Counted from the first letter of the stretch, positions 1-8,735 are shown. The stretch is 51,533 nt of DNA from Victivallaceae bacterium (GCA_028709805.1 JAQUTL010000019.1:1-51533); one strand, 5' to 3'. Numbers and translations are program-made. Notes: generated from the letters alone by a model not told the origin.

Positions 1-60
1 TATGAAAAAGTGAACTTATCATCGATTTTGTTATCAAAAGACTTGAAAATCAAATAAAGT

Positions 61-78
61 TGCTATAAATTTATAGCA
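61..78. promoter_or_regulatory. 18-bp perfect palindrome upstream of the DUF1559-like gene
   Basis: The sequence TGCTATAAATTTATAGCA is its own reverse complement. It lies about 85 bases before the start codon at 161, just after a TTGAAA (43-48), and itself contains TATAAA (64-69). The 15-base spacing is short for sigma70, so the exact promoter is uncertain. The palindrome could be an operator overlapping the -10 region. Function is inferred only from position and symmetry. Confidence 0.4.
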
Positions 79-94
79 TAATAACAATAATGAG

Positions 95-111
95 AGAAAC
101 ACGGTGTTTCT
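95..111 (+). other. Hairpin in the leader of the DUF1559-like gene
   Basis: AGAAACAC and GTGTTTCT form an 8-bp inverted repeat around a single central G, so the real loop must open further. It sits in the presumed 5' untranslated region, 50 bases before the start codon. It may be an mRNA structure or a protein-binding site. Confidence 0.3.
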
Positions 112-160
112 TTCACGGATTCAGGATTGTCTCATCATCATCAAAAGCGGAGAACTGTAA

Positions 161-1861
161 ATGAAAAAAACAATCGGACTGTTGACCGCAGCCTTGATCG
201 GCATCGGCGCGTCGGCACAGCAGACCATCGCCGAACGCGACTTTTCGGAAACCGTCAAATATCTGGATGCCGGCGGACTGGTGTATAATTATACGGCCGC
301 CGGCGAGGTTGTCGCGCTGACCAGAACACTGTTCGGCGCACTGCTGGAACTGTCCGGCGGGAAAGACGCGGAAACCGGCGAAGCCGTGCTGAACGCCTTT
401 TTCGAGCAGTCCGGACTGGCCGGAGTGCGCGGCGCCGGCGCCAGCGCCGCTGCTCTGGCCGACGGCGGCGGATATCGGTTTCGTTCAGCGCTCTACGCTC
501 CGGACGAGACCCGTCACGGCTTTATCTGGAACGTCTACGGACGCGAAGCGCATGAGCTGTCACTGCTGAAGATGGCTCCGGCCGCCACCATTATCGCGGT
601 TGGCAGCGACTTCAACACCGCCGACCTCTGCACCCGTTTCCTCACCTCGTTCGACGCTCTGGCCTCAAAATCGGTCAAGACCGATTTTTACACGGCGCTG
701 GCTCAGGCCAAGACCGAAGGGTTTGACCTTCAGGCGCTCGCCGGAACGGTGAAGTCGGTGGCGGTGATTTTGACCGACGACGGCAAAAACCGCATTATTC
801 CCGGCATAACCGGCGCAACCCTGCTGGTGGAAACCTCCGACAGTGCAATCTTCAACGCGCTCACGGCCTTTTGCAAAACCGAGATCCCGGCGGCGGTTCA
901 GGACGGTCAGCTGGTGTTTCCGGCAATGCCTACGGTCACGCTGACGGTGTTTGAACTCAACGGCTATCTGGTCGTTTCCACCGAACCGGCCGCCGTACGC
1001 GACGCCGCCGCCGGCACCGCGCCTGATATGACGGCAACGCCGGAATTCAAGAAACTCGCGGCACTCCTGCCGGCCAGGGCCAACAGTTTCATCTTCATCC
1101 CCCGCGGACTGTCCGGCATCATCGACGAACTTGTCGCTCCGGGCCTCGACCTCGACCGGGCCAGCGCCGCGGCGCTGGCCCGGATAATGAATAAACTCGA
1201 ACTTGACGCCCCCCTCGGAGCGGTCGGCTACGCCGCGCCGGACGCGCTGCTCAGCATCGGAGCCACCGGCAGCAAGACGCTGGCAATTTTCGCCGCCTGC
1301 GGCAATTTCGCCGGAAGTTATATCAGCAGCATGCCGGCGGCAGCCTCCATGCTGCTGCCCAGTCTCAGCCGCGCCCGCAGCACGGCAAAATCCGCCGCAT
1401 CCCTCGGCAACCTCAGGCAAATCATGATGGCGGTGCTTTTGCACACCTACGATCAAGGCAAGCCGCTCCATAACGGCGCGGCCGGGTTCCGCGAACTGAG
1501 CGCAGAGTTCGGCCCCTGTACGAAAACTCTGATTTCTCCGAATGACGAATCCCGTGTCGCGGCCGCCTCTTTCGACGACCTGACCGAAGACAACGTCTCC
1601 TATGTTCTGGTCGGCGGCGTAATGTATGATTCTCTGCAGAGCAGTGTCAATTTTCCGGTCTCGTTTGAAAAACCCGGAGCCGGACAGGACGGCCGTGTGA
1701 ACACCGTCTTTGCCGACGGTCATGCGGAGACGCTGTTCACCGACTACGACACCGTGGCCGGGTTTGCCGAAACCGTCATTTCAACCCGTCATCTTCCGGA
1801 GAAGGACGCCGCTCTGCTGCGCGCAAAAGCCGCCGAAATAGACTTGGAACTTGGCTACTGA
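161..1861 (+). CDS. Secreted protein with C-terminal DUF1559/pseudopilin-like domain
   Basis: A 566-residue protein of unknown function. Residues 1-20 are an ordinary Sec signal peptide (MKK, hydrophobic core, ASA-QQ cleavage site), not a type IV prepilin leader. The long middle part is not recognised. From about residue 400 the sequence looks like the DUF1559 family common in Planctomycetes and Lentisphaerae: an SRARSTAKSAASLGNLRQI segment, then VNTVFADGHAETL near the end. In the usual H-X9-DG motif a His precedes the DG by nine residues; here that position is Gln. The ATG is preceded by a purine-rich GCGGAGAA. The gene stands alone, followed by a large hairpin. The DUF1559-like assignment of the last 170 residues is fairly secure; the role is unknown. 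Confidence 0.75.
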   Translation: MKKTIGLLTAALIGIGASAQQTIAERDFSETVKYLDAGGLVYNYTAAGEVVALTRTLFGALLELSGGKDAETGEAVLNAFFEQSGLAGVRGAGASAAALADGGGYRFRSALYAPDETRHGFIWNVYGREAHELSLLKMAPAATIIAVGSDFNTADLCTRFLTSFDALASKSVKTDFYTALAQAKTEGFDLQALAGTVKSVAVILTDDGKNRIIPGITGATLLVETSDSAIFNALTAFCKTEIPAAVQDGQLVFPAMPTVTLTVFELNGYLVVSTEPAAVRDAAAGTAPDMTATPEFKKLAALLPARANSFIFIPRGLSGIIDELVAPGLDLDRASAAALARIMNKLELDAPLGAVGYAAPDALLSIGATGSKTLAIFAACGNFAGSYISSMPAAASMLLPSLSRARSTAKSAASLGNLRQIMMAVLLHTYDQGKPLHNGAAGFRELSAEFGPCTKTLISPNDESRVAAASFDDLTEDNVSYVLVGGVMYDSLQSSVNFPVSFEKPGAGQDGRVNTVFADGHAETLFTDYDTVAGFAETVISTRHLPEKDAALLRAKAAEIDLELGY

Positions 1862-1921
1862 AGCAATATGAGGAGTCGTGTGCGCCGGCGAATCTTTCCT
1901 GCCGGCGCACAAATATTGCTT
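1861..1921. terminator. Nested hairpin between convergent genes
   Basis: An 11-bp perfect GC-rich stem (1879-1889 with 1901-1911, loop of 11) is nested in a second 9-bp stem (AAGCAATAT at 1861-1869 with ATATTGCTT at 1913-1921). It begins at the stop codon of the + strand gene and lies between two converging genes. There is no good T-tract on either side, so it may be a transcription terminator for both strands or an mRNA-stabilising end. Confidence 0.5.
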
Positions 1922-2001
1922 TAACCTGCCGCGCGTTCAATTCGTCCCTGCCAAACCGGACTGATTCCAGTGAGGTTCGCAGAGAGGCAATAGATTTGCG
2001 A

Positions 2002-5000
2002 TTACGCTTGTGCTAACGACAACATGCCATTGGCAAACTCCAGCGCATAGCCGTCTTTGGTTTCGCCGTAATTGAACGAACAAAGCAGCGCGTCATTTTT
2101 GAACAGTTCCACTTTCAGGCCGTCCAGCATGTATTCGTCATCCACCGCCATCAAGTCATAATTGCCGGAACTCGCGCCAAGCTCGACCTGCAGCAGTTTG
2201 TCGCCGTCGGCGAAGGTGAACGCGGAAGCGTCCTGAATGAACGCGACGCCCTGATAACTCGCGTCGCGCCCGGTCAGATCGAATTTGAACGTTCCGGCTT
2301 CATAGCCGGGGCCGGCGGTGATCTCGCTGGTCCCGGCGAACTTCAGGAGGTCGAAGTTCTTGACGTTGGCCGAAATTTCGCCGAAAAAGTCGCGGAACTC
2401 CAGCGTCCGGACGCCGGAGACCATGCCGGCGATCATGCCGTCGCCGGAAACCGTGCCGACGGTCAGTTTTTCACCGAGACCGGTGAAGGTGACCGTTGAC
2501 CCGCCGTTGACCGGCGTGCTGCCGCCCTTGGAATAATAGGACGGATTCGCGCCGCCGCCGTAGATGTTGCCCATGACCGTGACGTTGGCGGCGGTGGTGT
2601 CGATGGTGATGAACGTGCCGCCGGAAACGACCGACGTTCCGCCGTTGTAGGCGTAGCCGCCGCCGAACAGGTCGCCGGCCAGCGTGGAGTTGCGGACAGT
2701 GATATTGACGGATTCCACCGTCGCCGTTGAACCGGCGTTCTGCGCCTGCGCGCCGCCGACCACCCGGACGACGTTCGCGCCGTCGAGCGTGATATTCACG
2801 GCTCCGGCGGTCAGCGTCTGGGCGTTGTCGGCGACGCCGCCGCCGACGATCCAGGCCGAGTTGCCTTTCCCCGCGGCGATGAGTTTCTGATTGTCGGAAT
2901 GGACGATCCCGCCGACGCTTACGGCGATGTCATGCACCGTTACGTTTTTTGCGTAAGCCCGCGAACCGCCGTAAACGATGCCGGAGTAGCCGCCGCCGGT
3001 CAACGCCAGATCGATGTTTCCGCCGACGTTGACATTGTTTCCGCCGCCATATACGTTGCAGGGGCTGGCCTGGGCCAGCAGATCGACCTCGCTGACCGCG
3101 TTGCCGGTGATGTCGGTTTCCGAAGCCGCGATGATGCTCTTCACCCGGCAGTAATAGGCGTTCAGATTGGCGTTGCCGTACGCGACCTTGCCGTACAGGG
3201 TGTCGTATTTGCCGACCACCTCAATCTTCAGCGTACCGTCCTCCAGCCGCAGCGAATAGGTCAGGTAGCCGGAAGTGAGCGTGCCGCCGACTTTCAAGGT
3301 GCCGACGGACACCGAGTTGTAATCCAGCACACTCAAGCTCTCGCTGAAGGCGGAGACGTTGCCGATCAGCGCAAAAAGACCGTTGGAGCGGCAGTCGGCC
3401 GCATTCGGGTACGAGCTGACGGCATAAGCGGCGCCGAGCAGATTCGCATAATTATCCAATCTGGCGGTCGCACGGCCGGTGCGATCAATGTTGCCAAGAC
3501 TGAAAACCACGGTTCCCAACAGCATATTCGCCTTGCCGTCCACAATCATGTTTCCGGCCAGATACAGGTTGTCATTCAGATTAGCTCCGCCCGTCACCCG
3601 CAACGTGCCGCCCGTCCACACAAATGTCTCTGTCAGAGTTCCGCCGGTGTCGGCGACAAGAGTTCCGCCGGAGGATACCACCGTTTGCGCCGCAACGCCC
3701 CCGGAAGAGACCGTAAGCTCGCCGCCGAAGATTACGGCGTCGATGGCGCTTCCGCCGGAACTGACGATCAGCTTTCCGCCGTTGTCGGCAACGCCGGCCG
3801 AGGCGACACCGCCGCCGAGAACCTTGACGGTTCCACCGGAGAAGGCGCGACATCGAAAAACCGTTCCGCTGGAAACGGCAATCAATCCACCGCTCTCCGC
3901 CATGCAGTCCCAAGAGCTGCCGAAAGCGCTCATTGTCCCCTGCACCGTCGTACCGGAGACACCGCCGCCGGATTCCTGAACCATACGGCCGCCGGGGGCG
4001 ATGGTATCGCCCGTGGACCATCCAGCATTCTGCACCGTCAGCAGGCCGGACACGATGTTGCCGCTAACATCGCCGCCTTTTGCCGCGGTCATGGAGCCGC
4101 CGGCAAGAATAAGGTTGCCGTAGGCCGAACCGCCCGATGAAGCCATTATGTGGCCGCCGGAGGAGACGGTGTTCCCAAATGCGGAGCCGGAAACTCCGAC
4201 ATACATTACTCCGCCAGCCATGACAGTTGTCAATGCCGCCGTTCCGTCAAGCGACAACTGAACCCGGCCGCCGCGGTCAATGTCGGAAAGCCACAGCGCC
4301 CCGGAGGAGGAAACTATCATGACGCCGCCGCTGCTGACCGTAAACGCCATTGCCGCCGCGCTGACTACCGCCGAAGCCTCGCCTAATATCGTCATTCCGC
4401 TTGCCTTGGCGCCGGAACCGATGACAACGCAACTGCCGCCCCCGTAAACGATGCCGCTGGAGGCCGTGCCGCCGGACTGCACCGCCATTAAGCCGCCGGA
4501 ATAAACATAGTTCCGCACCGACGAACCGTCAACCATCACCCGCCCGCCGCTGGAAACACGCACGCCGATGGCAACGCCGCCGGAAAGCACGCTCATACTG
4601 CCGTTGATAAAGCGACTGTAGCTTTCGGCATCGACCGATTTCGTCTCGTAGCCGTTCACCACGGTGGTCAACGCGCTGCCGCCGCTGGAGACGATCAAAT
4701 GGCCGTTGTACACGGTCGTCCCGGAGACGATCGCGCCGCTGGAGGCGATCATCACCGGGAAAACTGAACTGCCAAAATAGACGTCCTCCGTCTTGAGCGT
4801 GTTGCTGAGCGGCCGGGTGCCGTCGAGACAGATGACCGACGAACCCATCATGTTATCATCCACCACGTTGCCGTCAAAGACCGCCCCGCTGGAAACGATG
4901 GTCCGCCACCCCACATTGCACGCCCGCATCACCGCGCCGGGCGCGAGGGTGGCGGTAAATGTGATGTTGGCCGTGCTCCAGATTGTGAGGTCGAATTTGC

Positions 5001-5748
5001 ATTGATAAAAGGTCACCGAGCTGAAGGTCTTCGTCCCGTCGCCGTTTGAAAACTCATTGGCGTAACGCAGTGTCGAAAAGTCGCGCACTATCGCGCCGGG
5101 CAGGAAATTCATCTGGGAAGCACTGGTGAAGATGGCGAAAAGCCCGCCGGCTTGGCCGCCGGAGGAGATGGTGATCGTCCCCCCACGCATCCAGTAGGCG
5201 GAGGCGATGCCGCCGGAAAGGATGGTCAGGTTGTCGCTGGTTACGTCGGTACCCTTATAGGAGGAGACCACGCCGGAGGAGACCACAATGGTCTTGGCAT
5301 AACGGTTCAAACCGCCGCCGCCGTGGTCGAGGCCGAACACGATATGCTCCACCTCGTGCGCAACCGCCGCCGCGATCGACTCCGACGTTTCGCCGCCGGA
5401 GAGGTTCACAAACGCGTTGTCGCTCTTGTTCGCATTGTCCTTGTCGATAGTCTCGGCCAGACCGGAATAGTCAAACGCGCCGGTATGACCGATAAACACG
5501 GTGGAATACTCCCCATCCGCCGGTTTTTCCGCCGTAAACACGACGCCTCTGGCGGAAAATTCCCCGTTCAGCCGGTCGAGCAGACTTTGTTTTTCCGCCG
5601 CCGTCAGCCCGGAATCCGCCACGGAGACATGCTCTATTGTTCCGGTCTCGCCGCGATAGCTCGTTTCCGCGCCGTCAAAATCAAGATAGACAATCTGCAT
5701 TTCCCAAACCGTCTGCAATCCACCCGCAGTCCTAAGTTCAGTTTCCAT
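2002..5748 (-). CDS. AIDA-repeat surface protein with metzincin-like N-terminal domain
   Basis: A 1248-residue protein. The start chosen is the ATG at 5748, because AAAGGAGA lies 8 bases before it; the frame is open 24 codons further but has no ribosome site there. Residues about 15-140 look like a small metalloprotease domain ending in HEVEHIVFGLDH (H131, E132, H135; D141 and H142 as possible third zinc ligands). Residues about 150-720 are degenerate repeats of about 20 residues rich in VSSGG and GGxA, typical of AIDA-type adhesin repeats. Residues 720-1248 are a glycine-rich beta-structured tail (YGGG, VGGG motifs) with no recognisable autotransporter barrel. No signal peptide or membrane helix is visible, so the export route is unclear; a C-terminal type I signal is one possibility. 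Protease activity is inferred, not shown. Confidence 0.75.
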   Translation of the reverse strand: METELRTAGGLQTVWEMQIVYLDFDGAETSYRGETGTIEHVSVADSGLTAAEKQSLLDRLNGEFSARGVVFTAEKPADGEYSTVFIGHTGAFDYSGLAETIDKDNANKSDNAFVNLSGGETSESIAAAVAHEVEHIVFGLDHGGGGLNRYAKTIVVSSGVVSSYKGTDVTSDNLTILSGGIASAYWMRGGTITISSGGQAGGLFAIFTSASQMNFLPGAIVRDFSTLRYANEFSNGDGTKTFSSVTFYQCKFDLTIWSTANITFTATLAPGAVMRACNVGWRTIVSSGAVFDGNVVDDNMMGSSVICLDGTRPLSNTLKTEDVYFGSSVFPVMIASSGAIVSGTTVYNGHLIVSSGGSALTTVVNGYETKSVDAESYSRFINGSMSVLSGGVAIGVRVSSGGRVMVDGSSVRNYVYSGGLMAVQSGGTASSGIVYGGGSCVVIGSGAKASGMTILGEASAVVSAAAMAFTVSSGGVMIVSSSGALWLSDIDRGGRVQLSLDGTAALTTVMAGGVMYVGVSGSAFGNTVSSGGHIMASSGGSAYGNLILAGGSMTAAKGGDVSGNIVSGLLTVQNAGWSTGDTIAPGGRMVQESGGGVSGTTVQGTMSAFGSSWDCMAESGGLIAVSSGTVFRCRAFSGGTVKVLGGGVASAGVADNGGKLIVSSGGSAIDAVIFGGELTVSSGGVAAQTVVSSGGTLVADTGGTLTETFVWTGGTLRVTGGANLNDNLYLAGNMIVDGKANMLLGTVVFSLGNIDRTGRATARLDNYANLLGAAYAVSSYPNAADCRSNGLFALIGNVSAFSESLSVLDYNSVSVGTLKVGGTLTSGYLTYSLRLEDGTLKIEVVGKYDTLYGKVAYGNANLNAYYCRVKSIIAASETDITGNAVSEVDLLAQASPCNVYGGGNNVNVGGNIDLALTGGGYSGIVYGGSRAYAKNVTVHDIAVSVGGIVHSDNQKLIAAGKGNSAWIVGGGVADNAQTLTAGAVNITLDGANVVRVVGGAQAQNAGSTATVESVNITVRNSTLAGDLFGGGYAYNGGTSVVSGGTFITIDTTAANVTVMGNIYGGGANPSYYSKGGSTPVNGGSTVTFTGLGEKLTVGTVSGDGMIAGMVSGVRTLEFRDFFGEISANVKNFDLLKFAGTSEITAGPGYEAGTFKFDLTGRDASYQGVAFIQDASAFTFADGDKLLQVELGASSGNYDLMAVDDEYMLDGLKVELFKNDALLCSFNYGETKDGYALEFANGMLSLAQA
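3590..5310 (-). repeat. Degenerate AIDA-type coding repeats
   Basis: Within the large surface protein gene the words for SSGG and GG-x-A recur about every 55-65 bases. Copies are diverged in DNA and protein. This is a coding tandem-repeat region, liable to expansion or contraction. Confidence 0.7.
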
Positions 5749-5756
5749 TGTTTTTA

Positions 5757-5764
5757 TCTCCTTT
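5757..5764 (-). promoter_or_regulatory. Ribosome binding site that fixes the start of the AIDA-repeat gene
   Basis: On the minus strand AAAGGAGA is followed after 8 bases by ATG at 5748. This supports the internal Met as the start rather than the upstream in-frame ATG at 5820. Confidence 0.8.
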
Positions 5765-5884
5765 TGCCATGAATGCCGCCATTTTTTATCGTTGTCGTCA
5801 CCCGATCCGCCGAAAATCAATCCGGTTCATTCAAACCGAACGGGGAAGCCGCCGCCCGTTGCCGCCGGAACTTTGCGCGCCACC

Positions 5885-5915
5885 GCCGGCCGACCGGCTT
5901 GCCGGAAAAATCCGG
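5885..5915 (-). other. Tandem hairpins in the long leader of the AIDA-repeat gene
   Basis: Reading the minus strand, CCGGA-TTTT-TCCGG (5915-5902) is followed by GCCGG-TCGG-CCGGC (5898-5885). They lie within a leader of about 200 nt between the promoter and the start codon. They may stabilise the mRNA or control translation; no known riboswitch family was recognised. The rest of 5749-6266 holds only the two divergent promoters and no convincing gene. Confidence 0.4.
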
Positions 5916-5954
5916 TATCAACAGTCTTTACGTCTTTTATCGTTTATTACTGAA

Positions 5955-5983
5955 AAGATACCACCGGATGCAAGGGCTGTCAA
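5955..5983 (-). promoter_or_regulatory. Sigma70-type promoter for the AIDA-repeat gene
   Basis: On the minus strand a perfect TTGACA (5983-5978) and TATCTT (5960-5955) are separated by 17 bases. Transcription would begin near 5948, giving an untranslated leader of about 200 nt. Confidence 0.7.
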
Positions 5984-6153
5984 GCGCATATAACAATAAA
6001 AATAGTTGTTTTAGATATTTTTGCTGTCGCAATGGGAATTTACGATGGCGCAACCCCGGAAAAAAGTCAACGCAGCCGCTTGCGAAGCCGCACGGCAGTC
6101 CGCGCGAAACAGGTCGGCGGGCACTCCGGCGCCGAAAACGCGGCCGATATTTT

Positions 6154-6195
6154 CGCCGGTCTGCTATTGACCGGCGGCCGATCCCGTGATAGATT
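6154..6195 (+). promoter_or_regulatory. Promoter with overlapping operator-like inverted repeat
   Basis: TTGACC (6167-6172), 17 bases, TAGATT (6190-6195) forms a good sigma70-type promoter for the gene at 6267. An 8-bp perfect inverted repeat, CGCCGGTC (6154-6161) and GACCGGCG (6169-6176), spans the -35 element. A repressor bound there would block polymerase; this is inference. Confidence 0.55.
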
Positions 6196-6266
6196 AACGA
6201 ACACGGACGGCGGCGTCGGGAACAATCAGCCCTTTCATGTGAAAACCGGTACAACAGGAATAACGG

Positions 6267-8735
6267 ATGAATAAAAATATGCTTGAAATCCCCGGTATTC
6301 TGCTCGCCATGACCGCCATGGCCGGATTGTTCGCCGGAACGGCGTCCGGCCGGGTGTTCGAGGACAAAGACGGCAACGGCGTTTTTTCCACGGGAGACGT
6401 TCCGCTGCCCGGCATGATGGTCAGCGACGGCCTGACGGTGATGAAGACCGGCGCCGGCGGCGCATATGAATTTGAGTTCCCGGACTCGCAGCGGTCGGTC
6501 TTTATTCACGTTCCGGCGCAATATCGCTGCAGACGGTGGTTTTACCGGCTGCCGGATGAACGCGGTCCGTTTGACTTCGCCTTCACCCCCGGTCCGGTAA
6601 ATGACACCGTGCGCTTTGCCCAGATTGCCGACGAGGAGTGCGCGGAGCTTTCCGGCGGCTGGTATGAGGCGCTGATCGCCCTGGCCGCGGCGGAACGGCT
6701 TGACTTTGTCGTCTGCACCGGAGATTTGCGAGGAATGGACGGCATCCGGATGCACGCGGAAAAATTCACACCCGAGGCCATCGGGACCGATGTTTTCATC
6801 GCGGTCGGCAACCACGACCTCGTTCCGGCGGTCAACAACCGCGATTACGCCTCGCTGCTTTACCCTTACTACTATTCGTTCGAGCGCGGCGGCATTCTGT
6901 TTTTTTCAGCGCCGATGACCTACGGCGAGACCGACCGTCTTCCGTACAATCAGACCGATTTCGGAGATTATGTCCGCCAGATTCTGACTGAATTTCCGGC
7001 GGACAAGCCGATCGTCGTGTTCGGTCATGATCTGCTCAATTATTCCGATCCGATGGAGATTCCGGCCTCCGGAGGCGCACTCAACCTTTCCGCGCACAAT
7101 CTCCGGGCATGGATATTCGGCCATTGGCATGCCACTTTCGTCCGCCGCGCGCCGTCCGGTTCGCTGTATTGCGCGACCTCAAATCCGAACAAGGGCGGCA
7201 TCGACCACTCGCCAAGCTGCATCCGGCTGATTTCCGTCGGTCATAACGGCGAAGTCGTCACCGCGGTGCGCTGCACGCCGATTTCCCGTTATGCCGCCGC
7301 CGCGCCGCCGGTTCGCGCGGCGGACGGCGGTCTGCGCATCATGGCGACCGCCTATGACACCGCGCATGACGTACAGACCGCGTCCGTGCGGCTGCGCGAC
7401 GCGGTCTCCGGCGAAGAATCCCGGATTTTCGAGCTTGCACCCGGTTCCACCCGCTGGCAGTGGAACGGCGACATTCCGGCGTTCGGAACTCCCGGCGGCA
7501 CCGGATCGCTGGAGCTTTCCGTGACCTGGGCGGACGGCAAAGTTTCCCGCCTGAGCGTTCCCGCCGTCTTTCCGCTTCCGGCCGGAACCCATGATGTGCC
7601 GACCGCCGAATGCTTCAATTTTCAAGGCAGTGCCTCCCACAACGGTTTTTTCCCGGCGGCACGGCTGTCACGACTTGAGCCGGTGTGGGCGGCCGATCTC
7701 GGCGGAGAGTCGTTCCTCGGCACACCGCTGGTCGCGGGCGGCATGGTGTTCGCCGCCACCGCCGACCTTGGGTCCGAACTCGCCGGCGGCGTGACGGCGC
7801 TGGACGCCGCCACCGGAAAAGTGTTGTGGCGTCACCGCTCGGAGCGGTCGATACGCAATGCCATGGCCGGCGACGGCGACCGGATATTTTTTCTTGATTC
7901 ACGCGGCGACATCGTTGCGCTGAACGCCGCCGACGGGCGCGAACTCTGGCGCGACGCCGCGTTGTCTGAAGGACTGCCCACCTCCTGCGGCGGCGTGGTT
8001 TACGCCGACGGCGCCGTGTATGGCGGCAAAGCGCTGAAGTTGCGTAAACTTTGCGTATCCGGCCCGGACGCGCCGCGGGTCGCGTGGCGCAATTCCGCCT
8101 GGGACGAGGGCGAAGGGACCTGCGATACCCCGACGCTGGTCGGCGGCGTTGTGTTGACCGGCGCGTTCTGGCGCGGTTTTTATCTCAGTTCCGCCACCGG
8201 CGGCGGGTGTCTGCGAAAATTCAATCAGGAGACCGACCGGTTCCACTCCGGCAGTTTTGCCGCCGTTGACAACCGGGTGTATTACAGCGACGGCGCAAGG
8301 GTGGGATATTTCAGCGTTCCGGACGGGCGTCCGGTGATGTCAGCCGCCGCGTGGGAGCTTCAGTCAAGCGGCGCGCCGGTGGCGGCCGGCCGCCTGGTGC
8401 TGGCAACTACCGCCGACTCCGGTCTGGTGGCGCTGGATCGGGAAACGCTTGAGGTGAAATGGATTTTTTCCGATATCGGCATCGGTCTGTTTGACACCTC
8501 GCCATACCTCTGGCGGGCGAAAACCGCCGAGTCCAGCCCGGTGGCCGCCGGCGACACCGTGTGGTTCGGAGCAAACGACGGGTGGCTGTACGGCGTGGCG
8601 CTGGAGGACGGAACGCTCCGGCAGAAATTTCAACTGGGCGCGCCGGTGATCTCGTCGCCGGCGGTGGCCGGCGAATGGCTTTATGTCACGGACTATGCCG
8701 GAAGGCTGTTTGCCTTTCACAATCAACCGGAATAA
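6267..8735 (+). CDS. Secreted metallophosphoesterase fused to a PQQ-type beta-propeller
   Basis: An 822-residue exported protein. A signal peptide (about 1-28) is followed by a short SdrD-B-like beta domain (FEDKDGNGVFSTGDVPLPG, about 29-85). A calcineurin-like metallophosphoesterase domain follows (about 105-320) with the metal-ligand motifs CTGD, GNHD, FGHD and GHWH. Residues about 440-820 contain repeated blades of the type ALDAATGKVLWR, ALNAADGRELWR and ALDRETLEVKWIF, which is the PQQ-like propeller signature. The phosphoesterase part resembles extracellular phosphatases with an N-terminal beta domain; the propeller probably binds a ligand or partner rather than PQQ itself. It is transcribed alone and divergently from the AIDA-repeat gene. 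Substrate unknown. Confidence 0.85.
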   Translation: MNKNMLEIPGILLAMTAMAGLFAGTASGRVFEDKDGNGVFSTGDVPLPGMMVSDGLTVMKTGAGGAYEFEFPDSQRSVFIHVPAQYRCRRWFYRLPDERGPFDFAFTPGPVNDTVRFAQIADEECAELSGGWYEALIALAAAERLDFVVCTGDLRGMDGIRMHAEKFTPEAIGTDVFIAVGNHDLVPAVNNRDYASLLYPYYYSFERGGILFFSAPMTYGETDRLPYNQTDFGDYVRQILTEFPADKPIVVFGHDLLNYSDPMEIPASGGALNLSAHNLRAWIFGHWHATFVRRAPSGSLYCATSNPNKGGIDHSPSCIRLISVGHNGEVVTAVRCTPISRYAAAAPPVRAADGGLRIMATAYDTAHDVQTASVRLRDAVSGEESRIFELAPGSTRWQWNGDIPAFGTPGGTGSLELSVTWADGKVSRLSVPAVFPLPAGTHDVPTAECFNFQGSASHNGFFPAARLSRLEPVWAADLGGESFLGTPLVAGGMVFAATADLGSELAGGVTALDAATGKVLWRHRSERSIRNAMAGDGDRIFFLDSRGDIVALNAADGRELWRDAALSEGLPTSCGGVVYADGAVYGGKALKLRKLCVSGPDAPRVAWRNSAWDEGEGTCDTPTLVGGVVLTGAFWRGFYLSSATGGGCLRKFNQETDRFHSGSFAAVDNRVYYSDGARVGYFSVPDGRPVMSAAAWELQSSGAPVAAGRLVLATTADSGLVALDRETLEVKWIFSDIGIGLFDTSPYLWRAKTAESSPVAAGDTVWFGANDGWLYGVALEDGTLRQKFQLGAPVISSPAVAGEWLYVTDYAGRLFAFHNQPE

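Noticed and set aside
2899..4140. A 413-codon + strand open frame inside the AIDA-repeat gene
   Set aside because: Composition reflects the reverse complement of Gly/Ser repeats; no start signal and no recognisable product.
3590..5310. Regular short repeats that could suggest a CRISPR or DNA repeat array
   Set aside because: Units are degenerate, have no constant repeat/spacer structure and lie in frame within a coding gene.
5757..5795. A 14-codon upstream open frame overlapping the AIDA-repeat start
   Set aside because: It ends over the real start codon, but no ribosome site precedes it; too weak to call.
5749..5820. A longer N-terminus for the AIDA-repeat protein from an ATG at 5820
   Set aside because: The AAAGGAGA site points to the ATG at 5748; the added 24 residues are charged and unlike a signal peptide.
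5773..6189. A 138-codon + strand open frame between the AIDA-repeat gene and the phosphoesterase gene
   Set aside because: It overlaps the start and leader of the divergent gene, is Arg-rich, has no ribosome site and contains the two promoters.
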